Below are positions 1-8,266 of a DNA stretch of 64,000 bases, one piece after another. Source of the stretch: Streptomyces abikoensis. GTDB taxonomy: Bacteria > Actinomycetota > Actinomycetes > Streptomycetales > Streptomycetaceae. Position 1 is the stretch's first letter, and the number at the start of each line of letters is the position of its first letter. A model generated the notes under the pieces. It saw nothing but the letters and a program-made list of their open reading frames with translations, ran no database searches and was not told the DNA's origin. A program made the position numbers and the translations under genes. Location: contig NZ_BMRT01000010.1 in the NCBI RefSeq assembly GCF_014648775.1, positions 1 to 64,000 of the forward strand. The letters run 5' to 3'.

Positions 1-62
1 CGGCACGCACGAGCGACACGGACAGCGATTTCGCCACGATTGGCGATAAGCACCTTGCGCAC
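1..62 (-). CDS. Biotin carboxylase (acyl-CoA carboxylase alpha subunit), 5' end only
   Basis: Only the first 20 codons lie in the window; the gene runs off the left edge. From a GTG at 62-60 the reading is V-R-K-V-L-I-A-N-R-G-E-I-A-V-R-V-A-R-A, the hallmark N-terminus of biotin carboxylase (the KVLIANRGEIA nucleotide-fold strand). A Shine-Dalgarno GAGGAG lies about five bases upstream at 68-73. The enzyme carboxylates biotin on a BCCP domain using ATP and bicarbonate; in actinobacteria the BC and BCCP are fused in one alpha chain that pairs with a carboxyltransferase beta chain. A beta chain is encoded at 41484-43142, so the two may form the malonyl-CoA-supplying carboxylase of this cluster. 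That pairing is inference, since housekeeping alpha chains also serve several beta chains. Confidence 0.85.
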   Translation of the reverse strand, partial: MRKVLIANRGEIAVRVARAC

Positions 63-176
63 AACAACTCCTCGGCGCGGGCGGATCGGCCGGCCCGCTG
101 GCAGCACTGGATTCGGAGGGGATCAGAGGGGATCAGGGAAGTCAGGGGAGCAGGGGGAACGTTTCGGGGCCACCCG

Positions 177-1124
177 CTACGTGCGCGGGCGCAGCGGCAG
201 GTGCATGTCGACCCTGGTGCCGTCGACGGGCGAGCTCTCGATCGTCAGCTTTCCGCCGATGTCCTCGACCCGCTGCGTCATCGACGCGATCCCCCGGGCC
301 GGGCGGCCCTCGTCGTCGGTCGCGCGCTCCGGGTCGAAGCCGCGGCCGTCGTCCTCGACGGCGGCGTGGACCCACCAGCGGGTGGTGCGCACGGACACCG
401 CGACGCGGCTCGCGCCGGCGTGCTCGAACGTATTGCGCAGGGCCTCGCGGACGGCCAGGAACAGGGCCCGGCGGTGGGCGGTGGCGACGAGGTTCTCGTT
501 GCCGGTGATCTTCACGGTGACGTCGAGGCCGGGCGGGGCGGCCTCCGTCGCGAAGCCCTCGATGGCCTCGCCCAGCGGCGGCAGCTCCGTCGCCGTGACC
601 AACTCGCCCAGCAGACCGCGCAGATGGTCCTCCGCCTCGTGGAGGAAGACCTGGGCGGCGGCGAGCCGGCCGGGGTCGTCCACGCCCGGGCCGCACTCGA
701 CGAGGAGGCGGCGGGCGGTGGCGAGGGCGCCGCCGATGTGGTCGTGGAGGTCACGGGCCACCCGGCGGCGCTCCTGCCAGCGGCAATCCGTGTGCTCGTC
801 GGGTGTGGACATGGGATCGGCGCTGGTCGAGTCCACAGCGTGGGGGTCCACGCCGGCGGAGTCGTCCATTCCGGAGGGCCCGGAGGGCGTCGGCCGGGGC
901 AGGCGGGTGCGTGGGGTGGACGAGGGGCGCCGGTTCCTCGGCGGGGCGGTCGCGCGGGCCCGGGCCAGGCCCTCGTTGAGCGCCCGGGCGAAGTCCCGTC
1001 CGATGACCGATTCCCAGGCCTCGGGTTCCGTACCCGTTCCCGGGCCCGTCCCCGTTCCCGGCCCCGCTCCGGTCCCCGTCGTCGCGCCGGCCTCCGCTCC
1101 CCCTGTGATGACAGAGGTATCCAT
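177..1124 (-). CDS. Cytoplasmic NarL-type sensor histidine kinase (orphan in this window)
   Basis: A 315-residue protein started at ATG 1124, five bases after GAGGAG (1130-1135). Residues 1-110 are low complexity (Gly/Thr/Pro-rich, no membrane segment). The dimerisation/phosphoacceptor helix follows, with the H-box RDLHDHIGGALATA (His127) typical of the HisKA_3 family. The catalytic ATPase domain comes next, with an N-box (ALRNTFEHAGAS) and a G1 box (VEDDGRGFD). These kinases phosphorylate LuxR-type response regulators. No response regulator is encoded next to it, so its partner lies elsewhere or beyond the left edge. With no transmembrane or extracellular sensor it probably responds to a cytosolic signal. 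It is the gene upstream of the biotin carboxylase start (114-bp gap) on the same strand. Confidence 0.85.
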   Translation of the reverse strand: MDTSVITGGAEAGATTGTGAGPGTGTGPGTGTEPEAWESVIGRDFARALNEGLARARATAPPRNRRPSSTPRTRLPRPTPSGPSGMDDSAGVDPHAVDSTSADPMSTPDEHTDCRWQERRRVARDLHDHIGGALATARRLLVECGPGVDDPGRLAAAQVFLHEAEDHLRGLLGELVTATELPPLGEAIEGFATEAAPPGLDVTVKITGNENLVATAHRRALFLAVREALRNTFEHAGASRVAVSVRTTRWWVHAAVEDDGRGFDPERATDDEGRPARGIASMTQRVEDIGGKLTIESSPVDGTRVDMHLPLRPRT

Positions 1125-1234
1125 CACAACTCCTCGTACCTCGCGGGACGTCCGAGCCCCTCGGGGAACTCCCCCCTCGGGACTCCTCCCAGGCCGAGAA
1201 GCTAACCGGAGGGGTCCTACTGTGTGTTCACCGA

Positions 1235-1257
1235 CGGGTAATCACGCGGGTAATCAC
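1235..1257. repeat. 11-bp direct repeat between TetR and kinase genes
   Basis: CGGGTAATCAC occurs at 1235-1245 and again at 1247-1257, a centre-to-centre spacing of 12 bp, about one helical turn. It lies 111 bp upstream of the kinase start, in its likely promoter region. Same-face direct repeats are typical of response-regulator or SARP binding. No protein can be assigned from sequence alone. Confidence 0.4.
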
Positions 1258-1275
1258 CAGAGTCGTGGCACGGAG

Positions 1276-1935
1276 TCAGGCGGTGACCGCCTCGTGGGCG
1301 CGGCCGTGCGGCAGCGCCGCGTGGGGCGGTCCCGTGCGGAGCCCGGCGCGGAGGTCGCGTACGACGAGGGCGTCGACGAGGAGGTCCCACATCCCCGTCA
1401 GCCGGGTGGCGAGGCGGTCGGGGCCCATCCCCCGGCAGGCGTCCGCCTCGGCGCCCGAGAGCACGGCGGTGACCAGCCCCTCCACGGAGTCGGCGGAGAC
1501 GTCGGCGCGGATCACCCCCTGCGTGGCGCGGGCGTCGCGCAGCAGCCGCAGCCCGGTGCGGACGCACACCGCGTGGAAGTCGACGATCGCGGAACCGTCG
1601 CGTCCGCGCTCCCGGCCGATCCGCAGGCTGGCCCGGACGATGGGCTCCTCGCAGACCCAGCGGGCCAGGACGTGGGTGACGTCGATCAGGGCCTGCATCG
1701 GTGAACAACGGGCCAGCAGATCGTCGACCGTCTCGTCCAGCATCGCGCAGCCGGCCCGCTGGACCGCTTCCGCCAGGTCGGTCTTGGAGGAGAAGTGGAA
1801 ATACAGCGCGCCCGTCGTCACTTCGGCGCACCGGCTGATGTCGCTCAGTTTGGCGTCCGCGTATCCGCATGCGTCGATCTGCGCGGCAGCGGCTTCGAGC
1901 AACCTCCTGCGGGTCCGCCCGGATCTCTCCTGCAT
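1276..1935 (-). CDS. TetR-family regulator, GBL pseudo-receptor type (ScbR2-like)
   Basis: A 219-residue protein with start ATG 1935 preceded by AAGGGGAG. The N-terminal helix-turn-helix contains the signature GALYFHFSSKTDLAEAV, nearly the same as in the receptor encoded at 38517-39191 (GALYFHFSSKEDLARGV), so both belong to the gamma-butyrolactone-receptor branch of TetR. In the ligand-binding half, the Trp-containing stretch of the other copy (KWPEWI) has no Trp counterpart here (IVDFHAV). Loss of this Trp is common in pseudo-receptors that do not bind butyrolactones but may respond to the antibiotic. Its position at the edge of the cluster, divergent from the thioesterase gene, resembles scbR2-type regulators that close a feedback loop. 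DNA-binding repressor function is well supported; the pseudo-receptor subtype is inference. Confidence 0.8.
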   Translation of the reverse strand: MQERSGRTRRRLLEAAAAQIDACGYADAKLSDISRCAEVTTGALYFHFSSKTDLAEAVQRAGCAMLDETVDDLLARCSPMQALIDVTHVLARWVCEEPIVRASLRIGRERGRDGSAIVDFHAVCVRTGLRLLRDARATQGVIRADVSADSVEGLVTAVLSGAEADACRGMGPDRLATRLTGMWDLLVDALVVRDLRAGLRTGPPHAALPHGRAHEAVTA

Positions 1936-2141
1936 CGCCGATCAACTCCCCTTCCGGCCGATCCCCGGCTCGGTTGCCTTCCCTACGCTCCGTGGATGCT
2001 CTGCGGGCCCACAGAATATGCCCTCATGGCCCTTGCGAAGTGTCTCGATCAGGGGTTCTCGTGCGCGTCTCGTGCCAGCCTCGAGCGGCATAACCGAAAA
2101 TGCCCCGGCACGGTCCGCAACGCACGCGAGGAGAAGACGCA
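1936..2141. promoter_or_regulatory. Divergent promoter region (TetR / thioesterase) with inverted repeat
   Basis: This 206-bp gap separates two divergently read genes and must hold both promoters. It contains an inverted repeat GGCAT-8 nt-ATGCC (2087-2104) about 40 bp upstream of the thioesterase start, a plausible operator for the adjacent TetR regulator. The thioesterase Shine-Dalgarno GAGGAGA lies at 2128-2134. No strong match to the ARE consensus is visible here. Confidence 0.4.
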
Positions 2142-2894
2142 GTGGGCAGTGATTGGTTCCGACGCTACGGCCAGGCTCCGCAGGACGGACCGCGCCTCGT
2201 CTGCTTCCCGCACGCCGGAGGAGCGGCCAGCGCCTTCGTGCCGCTGTCGCGCACGCTGGCGCCGGCGGTCGACGTGGTGGCCGTGCAGTACCCGGGGCGG
2301 CAGGACCGCCACCAGGAGCCACCGGTGGACGACATCGCCCGGCTCGCCGACCGGCTGGCGGAGGAGATGAGCGCGCTGGACGACGACCGTCCGTTCGCCT
2401 TCCTCGGGCACAGCATGGGCGCCGTGCTCGCCTACGAGACCGCCCGCCGCCTGGAGCAGCGCTCGGCCCCCGGGCCGGAGCGGCTGTTCCTCTCCGGGCG
2501 CGGGGCGCCGACGGCGGTGCCCAGCCCCCACGACCAGGTGCGCACGGACGCGCACGTCCTCGCCGCCATCCGGCGGCTCGGCGGTACGACGGGCGGGGTC
2601 TTCCAGGACCCCGACCTGCTGGCCATGGTGATGCCGGCGCTACGCGCCGACTACCGGGCGATCGGCGCGTACGCGTGGACGCCGGGGGCGCCGCTGAACG
2701 TTCCCTTCACCGTGCTGATCGGCGACAACGACCCGGTCGTGACGGTCGAGGAGGCCTCGGACTGGCGGGGCTTCTCGGCGGCGCGGACGGACGTCCATGT
2801 GTTCTCCGGCGGCCACTTCTACCTCGACCACCACATCCGTGAGGTGGCCGATCTCGTGGCCGAGGCGCTGGGGGTCGTCACGGTCGCCCGGTAA
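2142..2894 (+). CDS. Type II thioesterase (editing thioesterase of the PKS)
   Basis: A 250-residue alpha/beta hydrolase of the size usual for discrete PKS/NRPS editing thioesterases. I chose GTG 2142 because GAGGAGAAG (2128-2136) lies just upstream; an ATG in frame at 2100 has no such site. Family marks are the FPHAGG oxyanion strand near the N-terminus, the nucleophile elbow GHSMGA (Ser91), an Asp in IGDNDPVV and a catalytic His in SGGHFYLDHH. The enzyme acts in the cytosol, hydrolysing aberrant acyl groups such as acetyl stalled on ACPs. It cannot be the chain-release enzyme here, because PKS3 ends in its own reductase. An equivalent gene (scoT) accompanies the reductase-terminated coelimycin PKS. 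Confidence 0.92.
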   Translation: MGSDWFRRYGQAPQDGPRLVCFPHAGGAASAFVPLSRTLAPAVDVVAVQYPGRQDRHQEPPVDDIARLADRLAEEMSALDDDRPFAFLGHSMGAVLAYETARRLEQRSAPGPERLFLSGRGAPTAVPSPHDQVRTDAHVLAAIRRLGGTTGGVFQDPDLLAMVMPALRADYRAIGAYAWTPGAPLNVPFTVLIGDNDPVVTVEEASDWRGFSAARTDVHVFSGGHFYLDHHIREVADLVAEALGVVTVAR

Positions 2895-2902
2895 CCGGTC
2901 GG

Positions 2903-2948
2903 CCGGTTCTCGAACTGCCCAGTAATCGGCGGGCAGTTCGAGGACCGG
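2903..2948 (+). terminator. Rho-independent-type hairpin after thioesterase
   Basis: An 18-bp stem (2903-2920 with 2931-2948, one G:T wobble) closes a 10-nt loop. It begins eight bases after the thioesterase stop and separates it from the aminotransferase gene, which is therefore probably transcribed from its own promoter. Confidence 0.75.
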
Positions 2949-2991
2949 ATAAAGAACAAGCGATGACCGCGCCGCCGTATGGTCTGGCGCC

Positions 2992-4599
2992 ATGAACGCT
3001 GATACCCCCGGATATCCCGGCTCCCCCGAGCTCGAACTCGCGGAGCCCTTTCTTCTTGAGTGGCTCGCCTCCGTCGGTCTCGACGTCGAGTACGTCCGCG
3101 CCGAGGGCAATACCCTCTACTACCGCGACGCGGACGGCGGGGAAGTCCCCGTGGTCGACTACGCGGGCGGTTACGGCTCCCTGATGCTGGGGCACAACAA
3201 CCCCGAAATCGTCGCCCTCGCCAAATCCCTGCTGGACGGCGGGGTACCGGTGCACGCGCAGTTCTCGCGGCATCCTTACGCCAATCAGGTCGCCGGGGTG
3301 CTCAACACCATTCTCCAGCGGGAACTCGGCACCACCGACGTCTATTCGGCCATCTTCGCCAATACGGGCGCCGAGGCCGTCGAGGCCGCCATCAAGCACG
3401 CGGAGCTCGACCGCAGGATGCGGATGGACGAGCTGGCCGCCCCCATCGCCGGGCACCTGGAGGCCGCGCGGGCGGCGCTCCTCGGCGGGGAGGCGTCGCT
3501 GTCCGGCGAGGCGCTGGGCGCGCTCGGGTTCGGCGCGACCGAGCGCGTGGACCTGGCGGCCTTCGAGGACCTGGTCGCGGAGATCACCCGCCGGAACGAC
3601 GCGGTCCGGCAGCGGCCGCCCGTCTTCCTGACGCTGGAGGGCTCCTTCCACGGCAAGCTGATGGGCAGCGTCCAGCTGACCCACAACGAGGGCTACCGCG
3701 CGCCCTTCTCCGCGCTGGCCGCGCAGGCGCGCTTCATCCCCCGGGACCGGCCGGAGGCGATCAAGGAGGTCGTGGAGGCGGAGCGCGCCGAGCTCTTCGA
3801 CGTCGTGGTCGAGGGCGGCGCGATCGAGGTCGTGCGGCGCGAGGCCCCGGTGATCTGCGCGTTCGTCCTGGAGCCGATCCAGGGCGAGGGCGGCATCAAC
3901 GTCATCACGCGGGAGTTCGCGGCCGAGGTCCAGCGGGTCACCGCCGAGATCGACTGCCCGGTCGTCCTCGACGAGGTGCAGAGCGGGATGGGGCGCAGCG
4001 GGGCGTTCCTCGCGAGCTCCCTGGTGGGGCTGCGGGGTGACTACTACGCGCTGGCCAAGAGCCTGGGCGGTGGGATCGCCAAGGCGTCGGTGATGCTGGT
4101 GCGGCGCGACCGGTACCGCAAGGAGTTCGAGCTGGTGCACAGCTCGACCTTCGCAAAGGACGCGTTCTCCTGCTTCGTGGCGCTGAAGGTGCTGGAGCTG
4201 ATGGAGGCGGAGGACGGGCGCGTCTACCGGCTCGCCACGGAGCGCGGGGCGGCCCTGCGGACCATGTTCGAGTCGGTGCGGGCGGACTTCCCGGAGGTCG
4301 TCGCGGACATCCGCGGTGAGGGGCTCATGCTCGGGTTCGAGTTCAGCGACCAGTCGGAGGCGGCGTCCGCGGCGATCCGCGACAACGCGGGGTTCTTCGG
4401 GTACGTGGTGGCCGGGTATCTGCTGCGGGAGCACCGGATTCGGACGTTCCCGACGGCTAGTGCGGTGCATACGTTGCGGTTCGAGCCGTCGGTTTATCTG
4501 AGCGATGCGGAGATCGCGCAGCTGGAGGTTGGGCTGCGGGATGTTTGCGGGATTCTGCGGAGCCAGGACGGGGAGCGGTTGGTGGGGGCCGGCGCGTAG
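2992..4599 (+). CDS. Class III PLP aminotransferase (polyketide aldehyde transaminase)
   Basis: A 535-residue fold-type I, class III (omega) aminotransferase. It shows the acetylornithine-aminotransferase-like order: N-terminal substrate region (YAGGYGSLMLGHNNP), the PLP phosphate region (NTGAEAVEAAIKHAE), the Asp that pairs with the pyridine N (LDEVQSGMGRSG), and the Schiff-base Lys in YYALAKSLGGG (Lys356). Family members linked to reductase-terminated PKSs, such as CpkG of coelimycin, convert the released aldehyde to a primary amine; I infer the same role here. The ATG at 2992 has no clear Shine-Dalgarno, and TATGGT lies eight bases upstream (2979-2984), so a leaderless transcript is possible. 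A shared terminator-type repeat separates it from the convergent SARP gene. Confidence 0.9.
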   Translation: MNADTPGYPGSPELELAEPFLLEWLASVGLDVEYVRAEGNTLYYRDADGGEVPVVDYAGGYGSLMLGHNNPEIVALAKSLLDGGVPVHAQFSRHPYANQVAGVLNTILQRELGTTDVYSAIFANTGAEAVEAAIKHAELDRRMRMDELAAPIAGHLEAARAALLGGEASLSGEALGALGFGATERVDLAAFEDLVAEITRRNDAVRQRPPVFLTLEGSFHGKLMGSVQLTHNEGYRAPFSALAAQARFIPRDRPEAIKEVVEAERAELFDVVVEGGAIEVVRREAPVICAFVLEPIQGEGGINVITREFAAEVQRVTAEIDCPVVLDEVQSGMGRSGAFLASSLVGLRGDYYALAKSLGGGIAKASVMLVRRDRYRKEFELVHSSTFAKDAFSCFVALKVLELMEAEDGRVYRLATERGAALRTMFESVRADFPEVVADIRGEGLMLGFEFSDQSEAASAAIRDNAGFFGYVVAGYLLREHRIRTFPTASAVHTLRFEPSVYLSDAEIAQLEVGLRDVCGILRSQDGERLVGAGA

Positions 4600-4605
4600 C
4601 GCTTT

Positions 4606-4673
4606 CCGGGGGCTCCGCCCCCGGACCCCCGGTCCTCAAACGCCGGACGGGCTGACTTTGTCAGCCCGTCCGG
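4606..4673. terminator. Bidirectional terminator built from a Streptomyces intergenic repeat
   Basis: Between convergent genes there is a hairpin CCGGGGGCTCCGCCCCCGG (4606-4624), the phrase GGTCCTCAAACGCCGGACGG, and a perfect 14-bp stem with a 3-nt loop (4643-4656 / 4660-4673). The same CTCCGCCCC...TCCTCAAACGCCGGA word order occurs inside PKS1 at 17656-17707. I recognise it as a repeat common between genes in many Streptomyces genomes. Confidence 0.75.
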
Positions 4674-4683
4674 GTTCCGTGTC

Positions 4684-7065
4684 CTACACCGCCGCCGGCA
4701 GTGTCCGCTGGTGGCGGGGGCGGCCGTAGAGGTGGCGGAGGGCGCCCGTGGGGGAGCCCGAGGCCAGGAGTTTGCGCATGTAGCGGCGGCGGTCGTCCGG
4801 GGCCTCGCCGACGTGGGAGACCTGTTCCGGCGCGACCATGAACTCCAGGAGGCGGTCGATGGCCGCGTCCGAGAGGGGGTCCAGGCCGAGGGTGCTGGTG
4901 TGGCGCTTGCCGGCGCCCCAGTCGGGGCGGCGCTGGAGCAGCTCCGGGCGGGCCGCCGCCACCACGAGGAGCGGTACGGCGTCGGCGGACTCCACCAGGT
5001 CCTCGACGCAGTCCAGCAGGGCGTCGTCCGCCCGGTGGAGGTCGTCGATGATCAGGACGAGGGGGCGTTCGGCGGCGAGGGCCACGACGAAGCGCCGCCA
5101 GGCGGAGAGGGCCTCGGCCGGGGCGGCGGGTGCGTGGCCCGGGGTGACGAGCTCGGTGAGGGGGCGCAGCAGGCGGTCGGCCTCGCGGGGGTCGGCGACC
5201 ACGCGGCGGACGGTCGCGGCGAGGTGGGCCCGGGCCTCACCGGGAGCCTGCCCGGGGAGGATGCCGCAGGCGGCGGTGAGGATCTCGGCCTGCACCGCGA
5301 GAGTGTCGTCCCCGGGGAAGGAGGGGGCGCGGCCCATCAGGAAGCGGGCGGGTTCGGGCTGGTCGGCGAAGGTGCGGGCGAACTCCGTCACGAAGCGGGT
5401 CTTGCCGATGCCGGGGTCGCCCAGGACGGTGACCAGGTGCGGCTGGGCGCGGTGGCGGGTGCGGCTGAGGAGGCCGCGCAGCAGGTCCAGTTCGCAGTCG
5501 CGATCGACGATGGGGACGGTGTGGTCGCCGGGGTATTCGCGGCGGATGCCGCGTACCTCCCAGCCGGTGGCCGGGTCGCCGGTCGGGGAGACGGTGATCG
5601 CCGCCTCGGCGGCCTCCAGAGTGGTGGCGCAGACCCGGACCTCGCCGGCGGGCACCCGGTCCAGCAGCGACTGGCCGGTGTGGAGGAGGGTGCCGATGAG
5701 GGTGGGCGGGGTGCCGGGGTCGTCGGGTCGGTAGCGGACGATCGCCTCGCCGGTGACGACGGCGGCGCGGACGGCCGGGCGACGGCCGTGCCGGCCGGTG
5801 GCGTACGCGGCCGAGCCGAGGGCGTCGCGGACGGCGAGGCTCGCGTGGACCGCGCGTTCGGCGGCGTCCTTGCGGTCGCCGTCGCCGGAGCAGGCCCCGA
5901 ACAGGGCGAGGGTGACGGGGCCGATGCTGGCCACAACGGTCCCGCCGAAGTGCTCGGCCTTCTCCTGGACGGCGCCGGCCACGGCCTCCAGGGCGGTGTC
6001 GGCGCTCTCGCTCCAGGCGCCGCCCGGGGTCTCCTCGGCGAGCTCGGTGGCGATCAGCGCGACGCTGACCTGGGTGCGCTCGGTGACGGTCGCCCCGGTC
6101 CGGCGCTCGGCGGGCGCCGCGCCGGGCGGACGGCCCTGGGGGCCCGCGGCGGCGGGGGCCGGGTCGGGCACGGAGGCCAGGGGCACCCCGGCGGGGGCCG
6201 GGCGGCGCTGGGCCGGGATCTCGGCGGTCTGCTCGCGGGCGGCGCGGCGGCCCGCCTGGTAGGGGGCGGCGCCCAGGAGCCGGGCCGGGGGCAGGGAGAG
6301 CGCGGGGTCGTGGGTGAGGATGGCGTGCTGGAGGTCGCGCAGCGAGCGGCCGGGCTCCAGGCCGAGGTCCTCGACGAGGGTGGTGCGCACCTTGTCGTAG
6401 ACGGCGAGGGCGTCGGCCTGCCGGCCGCAGCGGTAGAGGGCGAGCATCAGCTGCCCGCAGGAACGTTCCCGCAGGGACTCGGTGGCGACCATGGTCTCGA
6501 GCTCGCCGAGGACGGCCTGGTGGCGGCCGCAGGCGAGCTCGGCCTCGAAGTAGTCCTCCATGGCGTCGAGCCGGGCCTTCTCCACGGCGGCCAGCTCGGG
6601 CCAGGCGATACCGGTCTCCACCAGGTCGGCCAGGACGGGGCCCTGCCAGAGGGTGAGGGCTTCGCGCAGCAGTGTCGCGGCTTCCTCGGGGGAGCCCGCG
6701 GAGAACTTCGCGCGGCCCGCCTCGACCTGGCGCTGGAAGCGGTAGAGGTCGACGTCGTCGGGGTCGACGCGCAGCACATAGCCGGGCGCCTGGGTCAGCA
6801 GGGCCGGGGCGCTCGTACCGCCGGTCCCGTCCGCGCCGGCCGAGAGCACACCGCGCAGCCCCCAGACGGCGTTCTGGAGGATCTTCCGGGCCGAGGTGGG
6901 CGCCTCGTCCACGGGCCACAGGGCCCGCAGCAACTGGCTGGTGGCCACCACTCTGTTGGCCTGCAACAGCAGGAAGCCGAGCGTGGCGCGCTGTTTGATG
7001 CCGCCCAGTGCCACGGGGCGGTCGGCGTCAATGACTTCCAGAGGACCTAGCATTCGAAACCGCAT
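4684..7065 (-). CDS. Large SARP regulator with cyclase-like and AAA ATPase domains
   Basis: A 793-residue pathway regulator. Residues 1-95 form an OmpR-type winged helix (MRFRMLGPLEV start). Residues about 100-260 form the bacterial transcriptional activation domain, ending in the typical YDKVRTTLVEDLGLEPG. A Pro/Ala-rich linker follows, then a stretch (about 335-500) resembling class III nucleotide-cyclase homology regions (GGTVVASIGPVTLALFG, RAAVVTGEAIVRYRP). Next is an ATPase with Walker A GDPGIGKT (near residue 548) and Walker B LVLIIDDLH (near 670). PimR-like activators of polyene clusters have a comparable layout. SARPs bind direct repeats near the -35 region and activate biosynthetic promoters. 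Start ATG 7065 follows GGGTGAG. The ATPase part ends soon after Walker B, without the long TPR tail of LAL regulators. Confidence 0.88.
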   Translation of the reverse strand: MRFRMLGPLEVIDADRPVALGGIKQRATLGFLLLQANRVVATSQLLRALWPVDEAPTSARKILQNAVWGLRGVLSAGADGTGGTSAPALLTQAPGYVLRVDPDDVDLYRFQRQVEAGRAKFSAGSPEEAATLLREALTLWQGPVLADLVETGIAWPELAAVEKARLDAMEDYFEAELACGRHQAVLGELETMVATESLRERSCGQLMLALYRCGRQADALAVYDKVRTTLVEDLGLEPGRSLRDLQHAILTHDPALSLPPARLLGAAPYQAGRRAAREQTAEIPAQRRPAPAGVPLASVPDPAPAAAGPQGRPPGAAPAERRTGATVTERTQVSVALIATELAEETPGGAWSESADTALEAVAGAVQEKAEHFGGTVVASIGPVTLALFGACSGDGDRKDAAERAVHASLAVRDALGSAAYATGRHGRRPAVRAAVVTGEAIVRYRPDDPGTPPTLIGTLLHTGQSLLDRVPAGEVRVCATTLEAAEAAITVSPTGDPATGWEVRGIRREYPGDHTVPIVDRDCELDLLRGLLSRTRHRAQPHLVTVLGDPGIGKTRFVTEFARTFADQPEPARFLMGRAPSFPGDDTLAVQAEILTAACGILPGQAPGEARAHLAATVRRVVADPREADRLLRPLTELVTPGHAPAAPAEALSAWRRFVVALAAERPLVLIIDDLHRADDALLDCVEDLVESADAVPLLVVAAARPELLQRRPDWGAGKRHTSTLGLDPLSDAAIDRLLEFMVAPEQVSHVGEAPDDRRRYMRKLLASGSPTGALRHLYGRPRHQRTLPAAV

Positions 7066-7081
7066 CGCTCACCCAAGATCT

Positions 7082-7161
7082 TTTTGCATCGTTTTGCAAA
7101 GGTTGTCGCCGGTTGATTCAGAAGGCGGCTTGCCGTGGGCCATGCGGCGCGACGTTACGTC
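7082..7161. promoter_or_regulatory. Repeats in the SARP promoter region
   Basis: The 227-bp gap upstream of the large SARP contains TTTTGCA twice, ten bases apart (7082-7088, 7092-7098), and a perfect palindrome GACGTTACGTC (7151-7161). Either may be an operator. The placement fits control of the SARP start at 7065, but no regulator can be named. Confidence 0.35.
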
Positions 7162-7292
7162 ACGGAGAGTCAAACTCGGTTCTGTGCGCAGCTTTCTGTT
7201 CCCGCACTCGTTCACCCACTGAAGTCGACGGGAAGGCTAGTGGCGGCCTCTAGAGGTTCTCTCGAGGTCCGTTCGAAGGCGTTGTGCCAGCT

Positions 7293-7628
7293 TCACCCGG
7301 AGGGTGCCAGCATGCGCAGTTCGTGCAGCTCACCCCAGGCGGCGAGGGGCAGCAGGCTCTCGTGGAGGGTCAGGCCGAGCTCGGTGAGCGAGTACTGCAC
7401 GGCCCGGGGCGGGATGGACAGACAGACCTCGCGGTCGACGACGCCGTCCAGCTCCATCTCGCGCAGCTGCTGGCTGAGCACCTTCTCGCTGACGCCGGGC
7501 AGGGCACGTCTGAGCTCGCCGAAGCGGCGCGGCCGCCGGTGGAGTTCGGCGATGATCAGGGGCTTCCACTTGCCGCCGATGACCCCGAGGGCGGTCACCA
7601 GACCGTCGGTGAACGACTGACCGGACAT
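7293..7628 (-). CDS. HxlR-family transcriptional regulator
   Basis: A 111-residue protein counted from ATG 7628 (MSGQSFTDG). Longer in-frame starts exist upstream, but they would overlap the palindrome at 7637-7660. It is a single winged-helix domain of the HxlR/MarR-like type: ALGVIGGKWKPLIIAEL, then the recognition region RFGELRRALPGVSEKVLSQQLREMELDG, then a wing with PPRAVQYSLTELG. HxlR proteins bind DNA as dimers and often control adjacent redox genes. It lies just downstream of the first NTF2-like cyclase gene on the same strand. The ARE-like site covering its promoter suggests that it answers to the butyrolactone receptor, although the site could instead be its own operator. Confidence 0.85.
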   Translation of the reverse strand: MSGQSFTDGLVTALGVIGGKWKPLIIAELHRRPRRFGELRRALPGVSEKVLSQQLREMELDGVVDREVCLSIPPRAVQYSLTELGLTLHESLLPLAAWGELHELRMLAPSG

Positions 7629-7636
7629 ACGTCCGA

Positions 7637-7660
7637 CCATACCGCATAATCGGTATGTTT
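7637..7660 (+). promoter_or_regulatory. ARE-like operator upstream of HxlR gene
   Basis: The right half CGGTATGTTT (7651-7660) matches the autoregulatory-element consensus CGGTwTGTwT at every position. The left half keeps the A-w-A-C core, and the centre is the palindrome ATACCG-CATAAT-CGGTAT. It sits directly at the HxlR start region, so a bound repressor would block that promoter. Confidence 0.55.
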
Positions 7661-7751
7661 TACGCGACGGCGGCCCCTGCCCTCGGCGGGGACCGGAGGC
7701 AGGGGCTCGCACTTTTCAGGAGCGCCGGTTCCAGGGTGTCGGTGCGGGCGC

Positions 7752-8171
7752 TTAGGCGACCAGGCCGCCCCGGGCCACGGGGCGGTCGATGGCCATCAGC
7801 CAGCGGCCGTCCTCGACCTTGACCAGGACGTCGGTGCAGACGCCCTCCAGGTGGAAGGGCTCGCCCGCGGCGTTGACGCCGTCGATGGCGTAGTCGACAC
7901 CGATCAGGGCCACATCGCCGGCCGTGTAGGCGAAGGTCACCTTGGCCTCCAGCTTGGGCTTGGTGGCCAGGAACTCCTTGAAGAACTTCAGGCGGGCCTC
8001 GCCCGTGAGGGGCTCGCCGGAGAAGTTGGAGATGGAGTCCTCGCGGTAGAGGCTGTCGAAGAACTCGCCGTTACCGGAGTTGAAGACCTGGAGGAAGATC
8101 TCGTTCTGCGTCCAGGTGTCGTCGGTGAGGTCGGGCTTCTCGGGGTCGAAGGGCACGGTGAACGTGGTCAT
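7752..8171 (-). CDS. NTF2/SnoaL-like putative cyclase, copy 1
   Basis: A 139-residue single-domain protein of the NTF2/ketosteroid-isomerase fold, with a helical N-terminus (QVFNSGNGEFFDSLYRED) followed by the curved beta sheet (AGDVALIGVDYAIDGV, DGRWLMAID). It has no signal peptide. It is paralogous to the protein at 9886-10266: both share the order E-P-[L/K]-P/T-L-T-G-x-A-R, V-K/F-K-E-F-L-A, D-x-A-L-I/L-x-V-D, A/D-G-E-P and W-x-x-A-I-D. In streptazone E biosynthesis two NTF2-superfamily proteins were proposed to form the carbocycle by C-C bond formation coupled to epoxide opening, so cyclase is the best inferred role. Start ATG 8171 follows GAAGGA. Ketosteroid-isomerase-like chemistry is an alternative. 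Confidence 0.75.
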   Translation of the reverse strand: MTTFTVPFDPEKPDLTDDTWTQNEIFLQVFNSGNGEFFDSLYREDSISNFSGEPLTGEARLKFFKEFLATKPKLEAKVTFAYTAGDVALIGVDYAIDGVNAAGEPFHLEGVCTDVLVKVEDGRWLMAIDRPVARGGLVA

Positions 8172-8266
8172 GGCGGGTTACGTCCTTCTCTCTTCTGTTC
8201 CGGGCACCCTTCGCGCGGGTGCCCCCGGGGGAGGGATCCGGCGGGGGAGCCGCCGGACGAGGGGTG

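Noticed and set aside
4711..7050. A 779-codon open frame on the plus strand opposite the large SARP
   Set aside because: Same codon-bias artefact; its translation is Gly/Ala/Val-rich without motifs, while the minus strand encodes a recognisable SARP.
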